NCBI GenBank assembly: GCA_021817005.1
Contig: JAKAWJ010000014.1
Location: 1 to 43,020, forward strand
Reading direction: 5' to 3'
Origin: an archaeon
GTDB lineage: Archaea; Thermoproteota; Thermoprotei_A; Marsarchaeales; Marsarchaeaceae
Length of the DNA stretch: 43,020 nucleotides
Part shown: piece after piece, positions 26,625-34,803 of the stretch
Position numbering within the stretch: position 1 is the first letter of the stretch
How the letters are laid out: every line of letters begins with the position of its first letter
Notes under the pieces: model-generated
The model's input: only the letters and a program-made list of their open reading frames with translations
Told to the model about the DNA's origin: nothing
Database searches by the model: none
Made by a program: the position numbers and the translations under genes

Positions 26625-27824
26625 GTGGAACTGCGAGAAGCCGTTATTGTGGATGCTCTCCGGACTCCGCTAGGTAAGCACGGGGGCATACTTCGAAACG
26701 AAAGACCAGACGACCTCGCGAGCCTGGTAATCAAGAGGCTCGTCAAAAGAAGCAACCTAGATTCATCTTTAATTGACGACGTCTACTTTGGCTGCACTAA
26801 TCAGGCAGGAGAAGACAACAGAAATGTCGCTAGGATGGCTGTCTTGCTATCGGGACTTCCTACTTCCGTGGCTGGGGTCACCGTAAACAGGCTTTGCGGT
26901 TCCGGCCTCGAAGCAATAAACCAAGCCGCGAACGCGATTGCGACTGGCTCTTGCGAAATTGCCATAGCTGGTGGAGTGGAGAGCATGACAAGAGCACCTT
27001 ATGTTCTCGCGAAACCAGCCACACCATTCGAAAGAACTCCACAGATATTCGATTCCACTATTGGATGGAGATTCGTCAATCCGAAGATGACCAAACTATA
27101 TCCGCCGCTCTCTATGGGCGAAACCGCGGAAAATTTGGCCGAGAAATACCGGATTTCTAGAGAGGAGCAAGATGAATTCGCGCTCCAGAGCCACAGGAAG
27201 GCAGTTGAAGCAACAAAATCTGGCAAACTCAAAGACGAAATTCTACCCGTGGCAGTATCCAATGGCGATGCGGACGCCACTGTAGAAAAGGACGAGGGCC
27301 CGAGAGAGAATACCAGTCTTGAAGCCTTGGCCAGACTGAAGCCTGTATTCAGAGCGGGGGGAACAGTCACGCCTGGGAATTCCAGTCCCATTTCGGACGG
27401 GGCTGCAGGCACTCTAGTCATGTCTCGAGAAAGATGCGACCAGCTGGGCCTGAAACCACTTGCCAAGATAATAGGTGGCGCGGTCGCAGGAGTTGACCCT
27501 AGCTTCATGGGCATCGGACCAGTGCCTGCAACTCGAAGGATCCTTCAAAGACTGGGTCTTAACCTAGAGGAAATGGAACTTGTCGAGCTGAATGAGGCCT
27601 TCGCTTCCCAAGTGCTCTCGGTCCTGAAAGAACTGCCTGTCAAGAAAGAAAGATTGAACCCGAACGGTGGAGCCATTGCCCTTGGCCATCCGGTGGGCTG
27701 CAGCGGAGCAAGAGTGGCCGTAACGTTAGTTCACGAGATGAAGAGGAGAAGCTCCAGATACGGACTCGCGACGCTTTGCATCGGAGTCGGGCAGGGTATA
27801 GCTACTGTCTTCGAGCGACCCTAG
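26625..27824 (+). CDS. pcaF-like: Acetyl-CoA acyltransferase (3-oxoadipyl-CoA-type thiolase)
   Basis: Degradative thiolase that splits a 3-oxoacyl-CoA with CoA into acetyl-CoA and a shortened acyl-CoA. It has 399 residues from a GTG. The catalytic residues are Cys91 (NRLCGSG), His355 (ALGHPVG) and Cys385 (LCIGVGQG). The blocks GCTNQAGEDNRNVARMA and STIGWRFVNP are hallmarks of PcaF/PaaJ-type thiolases acting on dicarboxylic 3-oxoadipyl-CoA compounds; plain acetoacetyl-CoA thiolases usually lack them. It therefore matches the PcaI/PcaJ-like transferase at 9233-10562. An A/T-rich TTAATATC box about 33 nt upstream suggests a short leader. Confidence 0.93.
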   Translation: MELREAVIVDALRTPLGKHGGILRNERPDDLASLVIKRLVKRSNLDSSLIDDVYFGCTNQAGEDNRNVARMAVLLSGLPTSVAGVTVNRLCGSGLEAINQAANAIATGSCEIAIAGGVESMTRAPYVLAKPATPFERTPQIFDSTIGWRFVNPKMTKLYPPLSMGETAENLAEKYRISREEQDEFALQSHRKAVEATKSGKLKDEILPVAVSNGDADATVEKDEGPRENTSLEALARLKPVFRAGGTVTPGNSSPISDGAAGTLVMSRERCDQLGLKPLAKIIGGAVAGVDPSFMGIGPVPATRRILQRLGLNLEEMELVELNEAFASQVLSVLKELPVKKERLNPNGGAIALGHPVGCSGARVAVTLVHEMKRRSSRYGLATLCIGVGQGIATVFERP

Positions 27825-27890
27825 TACCCGAGAACCACAGCGCAAACGTCGGTAAAAAAAGCTAATATCCCTGTAGTCAGGGAGGCAATC

Positions 27891-29336
27891 ATGGTTAGTA
27901 GGCAAGAATGGGCTGGATTGGTCAACAGCTATATTCACAATAAGTATGGCCCGAGTTCGGGCAACTACTGGGACCCTAGAGTCGAGACAATGCCTCGAAA
28001 AGAGCTTGAGGAAGTAAGGAACAAAAAATTTCGCGCGGTAGTTGGGTATCTTTACGACAATAGTCCATATTATCATAGGAAATTTAAAGAATTGAAACTC
28101 AGGCCCGAGGATTTCAAGACTACTGCAGATATTGTAAAGGGCCCCCTTACTGTGAAACAAGACTTTGCAATTAGTGAAACCGAGCATCCGCCTTTCGGCG
28201 ACTTCCATTGCATGACTATGGAAGAATGGTCTAAAGACGGATTCATGATTGAAAGCACCGGAGGTACCACAGCAAAACCAAGAATATTTATGGTGTCCGC
28301 CTCGGACAAGGACAATTGGACTTACCTCTATGCACGCGCTCTCTGGGCCTTTGGAATTAGACCTGGAGACATACTGTTCAACGCGACAGTATATGGACCC
28401 TTTCCCGGGATGTGGGGAGCGCATTACGGAGCCAATGTCATCAAGTGTCCAGTGGTCGCTGGAGGAGGAATGGATTCCAAAAGACGACTATTCTTCCTGA
28501 GAGAGACCAAATCTACAGTACTAATCGGCGTACCGTCTTACGTCATGCACCTTGCCGAAGAAGCCCGGAAGGCGGGCGTCGACCCTGCAAAAGACACCGA
28601 AGTGAATCATGTCATAATGATGGCAGAGCCGGGAGCGTGCGTTCCCGCAACTAAGAAGAGGATCGAAGATGACTGGTCAGCCACCACTCATGACTATTTC
28701 GGTCATACAGAAGCGTTCATGGGGGGAGCGCTGGGTTATTCGTGCGCTGAAGAAGATAAACACCACGACCGCCCTGTCGCCGACCACATTTCGGAAGATA
28801 TGGCCATTGTTGAGGTAGTCGACCCCGATACCTATGAGCCCGTCGGCAAGGAAGAAAAGGGAATCACGATTGTCACAAATCTAATGAGCATTTCGTACCC
28901 AACCTTCAGGTATGTAATGGGAGACCTGATGAAATACACTGATGATATCTGTGAGTGTGGTAGGACCTTTGGAAGGGCGATGGGAGGGCTTTTGGGACGG
29001 GTGGATGACATGCTCAAAATTCGTGGCACGGTTGTCTATCCGAGCGCTGTAGAAGACGTCATTCGATCTTTCAAGGAGCTTGGCAACGAATACGAAATAG
29101 TCCTGACAAAGACTGGAGAGCTCGACGAGATGCTCGTTAAAGTCGAAGTTAACCCAGCAGTCGAAAGGTCTAACTGGTCTCAGGTCGGTAAAAAGCTATC
29201 CGAGGAACTCGCACTCGCGGTGGGGCTCCGGGTGAATGTCGAAATACTTGGTGCGAACACGCTTTCGAGGTTTACCAGGGGAGACCTGGACGCCAAGGCA
29301 AAGAGGGTTAGGGACCTTCGCCCCAGTGCCCATTAG
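27891..29336 (+). CDS. Phenylacetate-CoA-ligase-like AMP-forming acyl-CoA ligase
   Basis: Adenylate-forming ligase of the PaaK type, which activates an aromatic or other acid to its CoA thioester via an acyl-AMP. It has 481 residues from an ATG with the ribosome-binding site GGAGG (27880-27884). The nucleotide loop is STGGTTAKP. Later motifs are YFGHTE, FRYVMGD and the hinge GRVDDMLKIRG; the CECGR pair precedes the hinge, as in PaaK. No ring-oxygenase genes for phenylacetyl-CoA are nearby, so the substrate is probably another acid of this pathway. It follows the thiolase gene by 66 nt in the same direction. Confidence 0.9.
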   Translation: MVSRQEWAGLVNSYIHNKYGPSSGNYWDPRVETMPRKELEEVRNKKFRAVVGYLYDNSPYYHRKFKELKLRPEDFKTTADIVKGPLTVKQDFAISETEHPPFGDFHCMTMEEWSKDGFMIESTGGTTAKPRIFMVSASDKDNWTYLYARALWAFGIRPGDILFNATVYGPFPGMWGAHYGANVIKCPVVAGGGMDSKRRLFFLRETKSTVLIGVPSYVMHLAEEARKAGVDPAKDTEVNHVIMMAEPGACVPATKKRIEDDWSATTHDYFGHTEAFMGGALGYSCAEEDKHHDRPVADHISEDMAIVEVVDPDTYEPVGKEEKGITIVTNLMSISYPTFRYVMGDLMKYTDDICECGRTFGRAMGGLLGRVDDMLKIRGTVVYPSAVEDVIRSFKELGNEYEIVLTKTGELDEMLVKVEVNPAVERSNWSQVGKKLSEELALAVGLRVNVEILGANTLSRFTRGDLDAKAKRVRDLRPSAH

Positions 29337-29484
29337 TATTTCGATAAATGAGTTTGCGCTAAATCGGGGCTCTGGTTTACAAGTGCCTGCTCGGCTGCAA
29401 GGGGAGGTGTAGCTGTAACGTGGCGTGAAACGGAAGCGACGGATTTCAGTTCCCTGGTAATTGAGAATAATAATCATCTGGGCC

Positions 29485-30264
29485 CTAAGCAGCCCACGCC
29501 GAGGCTCCGCCATCCACGTAGATTATCTGGCCCGTCATAAAACCTGCCGCGTCGGAGGCCAGAAACACCACCGGCCCACAAATGTCCCGCGGACTGGCAA
29601 GTCGTTTCATTGGAGTTCGCTTCGCTATCCCTTCAAGCACCTTCGGATCCATTTGCTGCACCTCTCCATCGGGTGTTGACATATGCATACCACTAGCCAC
29701 CATGGCAGGGGCTACCGCGTTCACCGTGACGCCATATCTTGCCCATTCGCAGGCGAGTGTCCTAGTTATCATGTTCACTGCCGCCTTTGTTGCAGAGTAG
29801 GCGACCGTATTCTGAGCGGCTGAAAACCAGCCCCTGATAGATGAAATATTAACTATTCTGCCATAATTCTGCTCAATCATTACCTTCCCCACCTCCCTGT
29901 TACAAAGAAATGTCCCCTCCACGTTTATTTGCATAAGTTTATGCCAGTCTTCAAGCGGATAGTCGCGCGCAGGATGCAGAGCATTCACTCCTGCCCCTGC
30001 AATCAGGATATCAATCCTCCGGAATTCTTCGAGTGCCCGCTCTACTAACTCCTGAACGTCAGAGTACTTGCTCACGTCCGCGCGGACGATTAGTGCCCTA
30101 CGACCAAGAGATGCCACTTGATCGTTGACCGCCCTGAGTCTGTCCTCCCTTCTTCCAGCAATAACTAGGTCGGCGCCGGATGCGGCCAGGGCAAGGCAAA
30201 TTGAATTTCCTAGTGTACCTGTGGCCCCAGTCACGACCGCGACTCGAGATTTAAGGTCAAACAT
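29485..30264 (-). CDS. Short-chain dehydrogenase/reductase (SDR), second copy
   Basis: Classical-length SDR, 259 residues. The cofactor loop reads TGATGTLG (12-19), a variant of TGxxxGxG. NISSIRGW supplies the catalytic serine (near 142), with Tyr156 and Lys160 in YSATK. Arg38-Arg39 after the second strand suggests NADP(H) rather than NAD. It ends with FMTGQIIYVDGG. A TATA-like TCTATAAAC (minus strand, about 30298-30306) gives a leader of roughly a dozen nucleotides. It differs enough from the SDR at 5050 to serve another step or cofactor. The substrate is unknown. Confidence 0.9.
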   Translation of the reverse strand: MFDLKSRVAVVTGATGTLGNSICLALAASGADLVIAGRREDRLRAVNDQVASLGRRALIVRADVSKYSDVQELVERALEEFRRIDILIAGAGVNALHPARDYPLEDWHKLMQINVEGTFLCNREVGKVMIEQNYGRIVNISSIRGWFSAAQNTVAYSATKAAVNMITRTLACEWARYGVTVNAVAPAMVASGMHMSTPDGEVQQMDPKVLEGIAKRTPMKRLASPRDICGPVVFLASDAAGFMTGQIIYVDGGASAWAA

Positions 30265-30562
30265 TTTCGAGAAGTATTCTAGGTCTGTTTCTCTTGCGTT
30301 TATAGATATGGCGCTTCGCCGCTCGAATCTGTCCAGAAATGAATATATAGCTTTCGAGCTCAGGTTTGAGCTGGAGTACTAAATTTCGCTTGCCAGCTCT
30401 CGCGCAGGATCAGCCAGAACGCCTTGGCCGGAATTAGAGCGGATGATTAATTGAAAATCTTTTCCTATAATGAACTGGTGCAAATGAACTGTAATAGACC
30501 TGATTTTAGACATATCACTTGGGGACACTAAACCCCGGAGCCCTTGATCCGTGTATGCGTGA

Positions 30563-30573
30563 TTTCTATAAAT
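30563..30573 (+). promoter_or_regulatory. TATA-like box for the second amidohydrolase gene
   Basis: The motif TTTCTATAAAT is centred near 30569, exactly 27 nt before the ATG at 30596, predicting a leaderless mRNA. A GAGGAG tract lies only 3 nt before the ATG, too close to work as a ribosome-binding site. Confidence 0.65.
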
Positions 30574-30595
30574 GGGCACCTCTACCTGAGGAGCT

Positions 30596-31447
30596 ATGGT
30601 CAAAGGCTTTGTAGACGTTCACGCACACATACCGGCGAAGGAATATCTGGTCGATGCAGGTGGGGTATACCACCAAGCTGCGGCAAAATTGTTCGGGTCT
30701 TCACTCGGTTCAATATCGGCCCCAGATATGATAAAGGAATACGACGAAAGTGGGGTGGAAAAGATTATTGTCCTCGGCTGGGATGCTGAAGTTGCCACGG
30801 GTCTACCCAAAGTGCGCAATGAACTCGTCGCAGATTTCATCAAATCATACCCCGACCGAATGATTGGCTTTGCCTCAGTGGACCCGAACAAGGGCAAACT
30901 GGCCGTGGAGGAACTCGAACATTCAGTTAAGGACCTAGGGCTTAGAGGTTTGAAATTGCACCCGATTGCACAGGCGTTTTACCCGAACGATTCGAGATTT
31001 TATCCACTCTATGAGAAGTGTGTCGAACTCGATATACCAGTTATCTTTCACACTGGCACAACCGGCTGGGGGAAAGGGCTGCCGGGAGCAGCGGGGGCCA
31101 AGCTCGATTACGCAAATCCGATCTATCTCGACTTCGTGGCCGCAGACTTTCCAAAGCTGACTGTGGTTATGGCGCACCCCTCCTTCCCATGGGTGGACAC
31201 GCAGCTCGCGATAGCAGAGCACAAGTCCAATGCATACATTGACCTCTCGGGTTACTCCCCCAAGTACTTTGATCCGACATTTATAACACATATGACCAAA
31301 CTAGCTCCAGAGAAATTCATGTTCGGGACTGACTACCCATTCCTAACCCCCAGCCGCTGGCTCAGGGGCTTCGAAAGTCTGAATCTGAACGACGAAGTCA
31401 GGAATAAAATTCTACGGGATAACGCCGTGAGGGTGTTCAAACTCTAG
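30596..31447 (+). CDS. Amidohydrolase-2 family metal-dependent hydrolase/decarboxylase, second copy
   Basis: TIM-barrel metalloenzyme of 283 residues, a close paralogue of the product of 8331-9224. Metal ligands are visible: HAH at residues 9 and 11, His in FHTGTTG, His in MAHPSFPW and Asp in FGTDYP. It also has KLHPIAQ, where the other copy has KFQPLSQ, so the active-site rims differ. The family acts on lactones, pyrones and carboxylated aromatic or enol acids. The two copies bracket the whole catabolic region and may act on related substrates or at successive steps. Confidence 0.88.
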   Translation: MVKGFVDVHAHIPAKEYLVDAGGVYHQAAAKLFGSSLGSISAPDMIKEYDESGVEKIIVLGWDAEVATGLPKVRNELVADFIKSYPDRMIGFASVDPNKGKLAVEELEHSVKDLGLRGLKLHPIAQAFYPNDSRFYPLYEKCVELDIPVIFHTGTTGWGKGLPGAAGAKLDYANPIYLDFVAADFPKLTVVMAHPSFPWVDTQLAIAEHKSNAYIDLSGYSPKYFDPTFITHMTKLAPEKFMFGTDYPFLTPSRWLRGFESLNLNDEVRNKILRDNAVRVFKL

Positions 31448-31683
31448 GCGCAGTATTGCACACCGAATTCTCCTTTTTGACGCCCTGTCCCCTTTGGGGG
31501 GCCGACCAAGCACGTAGAAGGCATATTCACGAATCCTTTCGGCCGTAACCATCGCCCCGTAGATTGTATTTCCTAGGATTGTCGTTTTGAATTTTTCGGC
31601 AGATGCCAGTCTGGCGCAATGTTGAATAGCAGGTCGCCTAAGACTTGAATCAGTTGTTGCATTTGGCGGACAAAAACTCGCAA

Positions 31684-32157
31684 GTGAATGCTGGACCATT
31701 CTACGAGGATTTTTCTGTTGGGCAAGTGTTGAAGCACTCCCGAGGACGCACCATCACTGATACCGACAACATCTGGTTCACTTTGTTAACCTGCAATACC
31801 AATCAAATACATTTCAACAAAGACTACGCTGAAAGAAACTTCTCAAATCCCCCATTTAACGGAAGACTGGTAGTGAACTCACTCTTGGTGCTATCGATTG
31901 TCATTGGGCTGACAGTCTCCGATATAAGTCAATCAGGAATAATGGTCGGTATTACGAATCTAAAAATCATTAACCCCACTTTTTCAGGGGATACACTCTA
32001 CGCCGAGTCTGAAATACTCGAGAAAAGAGCATCAAAATCACACCCCAACATGGGTATAATCACACTGAAGACCAAAGGCTACAAACAGGATGGAGTTCAA
32101 GTAATGGAATTTGAAAGGACCGTAATGTTAAGGAAAAAGGGTAAGAGCTGGGTGTGA
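31684..32157 (+). CDS. MaoC-fold (hot-dog) dehydratase-like protein
   Basis: Single hot-dog domain of about 157 residues. I choose the GTG at 31684, because it yields the family-like N-terminus NAGPFYEDFSVGQ; a TTG at 31645 would add 13 atypical residues. The active-site segment reads CNTNQIHFN: the histidine (His43) is kept and the aspartate is replaced by Asn38, a form also found in mesaconyl-CoA-hydratase-like members. It may therefore be an active hydratase. It is the natural partner of the MaoC-fold protein at 26081-26512, which lacks both residues. It is the last intact gene of the catabolic region. Confidence 0.85.
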   Translation: MNAGPFYEDFSVGQVLKHSRGRTITDTDNIWFTLLTCNTNQIHFNKDYAERNFSNPPFNGRLVVNSLLVLSIVIGLTVSDISQSGIMVGITNLKIINPTFSGDTLYAESEILEKRASKSHPNMGIITLKTKGYKQDGVQVMEFERTVMLRKKGKSWV

Positions 32158-32372
32158 CTAATCTCTGGAAACGATTAGGAGACTTCTATGCTACTGACTA
32201 AAATTCTACCGCCCGAGCTCGAGCCTACTGAGTATGGGCGTCCAGCCCGTAACCCCGCCCCGTCTACACCAATCCCAGAAACTGGGCTTGCGGCTCAGAC
32301 CCCTTTTATTGTGTCGGCCAATCAAGTCAAACTTACCCGAACTTAAATTCTGGCTGTTTAGAGGGCTTCTGA

Positions 32373-32797
32373 ATAACGAGTCTGAACGGGAAGGCCATCT
32401 CCCTCATAGGAAGGTAGCTATCAATCGCCGGCTCGCTGCTCGTTTCCGAGGTTCTTGCGCTCGTAGGCGTCGGAGGAGGACTATTCGGTTCACCCAACAT
32501 AGCCTCCATCATGAATTCGGTTGAACCAAGATACAGAGGCGTGGGAGCCGCAACCAACTCCACACTCATGAATATATCGAGCGTGATGGCGCTCAGTGTT
32601 GCCCTAGTATCCATCGGCACAACCGTGAACATATCAAACCTCATCACACACTACGTCGGAAGAGCCAAAAAGCTCTTCAAAATCGTAATCAACGGCCTCC
32701 CTTCCCGGGCCAGTGGGTGACATTCATGCGCGTATTCCACCCCGTGTTCATACTCCTTGCAGTACTAGTGACACTCTCATCGCCTTATGACTCCTGA
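32373..32797 (+). pseudogene. Remnant of an MFS drug/solute transporter
   Basis: Conceptual translation gives the C-terminal part of a major-facilitator transporter in two frames. The first holds LVGVGGGLFGSPN, SIMNSVEPRYRGVGAA and a following hydrophobic helix, the usual pattern around helices 11-13 of the EmrB/QacA-like branch. There is an in-frame TAG at 32415-32417 and a TGA at 32370. Near 32705 the frame must shift to reach a last helix, FHPVFILLAVLVTL, which ends at 32797. No N-terminal half is visible upstream. The gene is truncated and broken, so it cannot make a transporter. Confidence 0.62.
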
Positions 32798-32820
32798 GAC
32801 CGCGCCATTACCTCACAACC

Positions 32821-32856
32821 GAAACAAACCGAAACAAACCGAAACAAACCGAAACA
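32821..32856. repeat. 10-bp tandem repeat
   Basis: The unit GAAACAAACC occurs three times exactly (32821-32850), followed by a partial copy. Read on the minus strand it is GGTTTGTTTC, a T-rich tract 73 nt beyond the stop of the minus-strand DUF998 gene. It could serve as that gene's transcription terminator, because archaeal terminators are T-rich and need no hairpin. Confidence 0.6.
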
Positions 32857-32929
32857 CCCCCCAAACTAACTCCAAGGATCTGCACCCGTAGAAACTGCGG
32901 AACACGCGCTTTCGGGATGCAGAAAAATT

Positions 32930-33586
32930 CTAAGGCTTCGGATCTGTCGAGCCCGGCGGCTCCCCTTGTTGTGTGTTGGGAAGGTGCCTTTGGCTGAGCA
33001 GAGCGCCGCCGAAGCACATTGCCCAGATAAGCTCGGGGTAAACCACCATTCGCTCGGCTCCGCCTACGCCCAGTCCAAGTCCGATGAGCTCTGAGTCCAG
33101 AAGCAGAAACAGGATCGTGGCAGCGCCCATCGCGACAGAAAAGCAGCCGAAATAGCCTCTCATTATCCTGTAGGAGGCTATCGCGGCAAGCCCTCCGAAA
33201 AGGAACGCAATAAGCGAGAACACAGTGTGCTCCGCGGGCGCGGCTTCAGTAAACACACCCACCCCGAACACGCCCACTCCGGACAGCGCCACAAGTGGGG
33301 TAAACACCTTTGAACGGAACGCGGAGTAGAACAGCGCCGAACACGCAAAAAGGCATATTCCAAGCGCTACTGACGAGTAGTCAAACAGGTTGTGGCTCGG
33401 GAGCTCCACGCACACCCTGCCCAACACCGGCGCTGTGCGGCACATCGTGCCCAAATCGCTGACAAAGTTCTCCGCAACATTGTACCTGGCACCATCGATG
33501 AACTGTGATATTTGGAGGGAAAAAAAGTAGCCCAAGGCCCCAACAAGAAGGAGCCCACCGCCCGCAACCGAGTAGCGTGAGCGCAT
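32930..33586 (-). CDS. DUF998-family integral membrane protein
   Basis: A 218-residue protein with six hydrophobic segments (about 9-29, 68-91, 95-113, 120-141, 149-170, 190-203). The text ENFVSDLGTMCR after the first helix, and FGVGVFTEAAPAEHTVFSLIAFLFGG later, matches the DUF998 pattern (SDLG; GVFP...H). The function of the family is unknown. The ATG start lies 27 nt from a TATA-like box, so it is probably leaderless. Its proline- and charge-rich C-terminus (about 204-218) is cytoplasmic or external and not conserved. It is flanked by decayed sequence. Confidence 0.82.
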   Translation of the reverse strand: MRSRYSVAGGGLLLVGALGYFFSLQISQFIDGARYNVAENFVSDLGTMCRTAPVLGRVCVELPSHNLFDYSSVALGICLFACSALFYSAFRSKVFTPLVALSGVGVFGVGVFTEAAPAEHTVFSLIAFLFGGLAAIASYRIMRGYFGCFSVAMGAATILFLLLDSELIGLGLGVGGAERMVVYPELIWAMCFGGALLSQRHLPNTQQGEPPGSTDPKP

Positions 33587-33607
33587 GCGGCCGCATCCCT
33601 CCCTCTG

Positions 33608-33618
33608 CCTTAAAAGTT
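33608..33618 (-). promoter_or_regulatory. TATA-like box for the DUF998 gene
   Basis: On the minus strand the motif is ACTTTTAAG, centred near 33613, 27 nt before the ATG at 33586. This is the best-spaced promoter in this part of the window. Confidence 0.65.
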
Positions 33619-34146
33619 TCGCCTGAGAACGTGTCCCGAACGCTCAGGGTTGCGCAGGTCATCAGAAACCTATGTTTGCGACTGCACTTCTTTTGTGCAG
33701 GTCCGGGTTACTGCGGGCGTAGGGGAATCGGGAATCTGTGTTCGGAGGGAAGGTTGAGATTGAACCCGGTGGAGGACAAACGTTGCCCCGAACTGGGAGG
33801 CGGACTAACAAGCGAAGAATGTAGAGGTTTTGCCATTCTCTCATTAGGTATCCGTCATTTGGGCGAGTGCTCTGAAACTGCACATAAGATAGCCGAAGAA
33901 GCGACCTGCCACAGTAGCCATTATCACGCAATGCCGTCTCTTCTCTAATCCACCATAGTGATACTCAGCCCTAGAGGGCTCGAACTGGAGTGACAGCTTC
34001 AGCCCTGCACTGTCCGGGGCGTGCGCTGGGCTGCCTGGCCCTTGATATACGCTAAAGGGCTCCGACCGACAAGCCGTCCAAGGCTACAAGGGTCAGTCGC
34101 GTACACGGCTAAATCGGGCGATGCTAACGGGGGCCGGTCTGTAACA
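33619..34146. other. Intergenic stretch without a recognisable gene
   Basis: About 530 nt with no supported gene. Open frames up to about 90-150 codons overlap it, but they are rich in Cys, Arg and Ser and lack start context, as expected of antisense or chance frames. The part near 34010-34130 is G/C-rich with several short complementary segments. I tested it for tRNA or SRP-like features and found none. Confidence 0.45.
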
Positions 34147-34509
34147 TTAGCCGCTCGTCCGCGCGCCCGCACCTGAATCCAGCTTGGAGTCGATCCTGTC
34201 CTTGGCGCGCAGGTATAGTTTTGTGAGCTTGCCTAAGAATTCGGGGTCTCCCTTGTTCAGAGCTAAATACAGTAGCATGCACGCATTCGTCATCATGTCA
34301 ACGTCGCCTTCACTCGCTCCCTTGAAGTCTTTGGGGATAAATGTGTAAACAAGCGACCAGAGTCCCCTGCGTACGAGAAACAAGTACACTTGGTTGGGTC
34401 TCGTTCCTCCGGCAAGCTCGAACTTGTCTCCGAATGTTTTCTCAAGCAGTGCGAGCGTCATGCCCTTCAAGTGCTGGTAGGATTCAGGATCTTTGCCACC
34501 GTTTCTCAA
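34147..34509 (-). CDS. Small hypothetical protein
   Basis: A 120-residue open frame from a TTG at 34509; an ATG at 34461 would give 104 residues. I recognise no family. The composition is that of a soluble alpha/beta protein (FELAGGTRPNQVYLFLVRRGLW, then helices), ending in a Lys/Arg-rich helix and a short Gly/Ala tail. No membrane segment or metal motif is present, and no promoter stands out for either start. It is reported because its codon use and residue mix look coding, unlike the overlapping frames. Confidence 0.55.
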   Translation of the reverse strand: MRNGGKDPESYQHLKGMTLALLEKTFGDKFELAGGTRPNQVYLFLVRRGLWSLVYTFIPKDFKGASEGDVDMMTNACMLLYLALNKGDPEFLGKLTKLYLRAKDRIDSKLDSGAGARTSG

Positions 34510-34803
34510 ACAAAGTCACAACTTCCGTTCGCTCCAGTCCAATACGACTGCATCGGCATTGCTGGCTGCCTCTGTCACACCATTTCTGCTCCGAACTGCA
34601 ACAAGACGACTAGAGAGCGTGGTCCCGCACCGGTTAGAGCCATTGGTCCTCTGCCGCGGCTTCCACAGATGTTGCTCCAAATATGAAAGGGTTCCCGGTA
34701 GTCCTCCTAATCGGAACAGCGTTCTGGACCCCAAAGTTTTTTGCGCTAACTACTCACATCGAGCTTGGAGAACTTATTTCTTTCTTCTAGAAGAGAATGC
34801 GGG

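Noticed and set aside
31412..31699. Minus-strand 95-codon open frame between the second amidohydrolase and MaoC genes
   Set aside because: Parts look protein-like, but it overlaps both flanking plus-strand genes, has no promoter or ribosome site, and matches no family I know.
33505..33948. Plus-strand 147-codon open frame
   Set aside because: It runs antisense through the start of the DUF998 gene, and its Cys- and Arg-rich composition is that of a shadow frame.
34010..34140. Structured RNA (tRNA, SRP or RNase P RNA)
   Set aside because: G/C-rich with short complementary pieces, but no T-arm motif, no GNRA-type SRP element and no consistent fold could be traced by eye.
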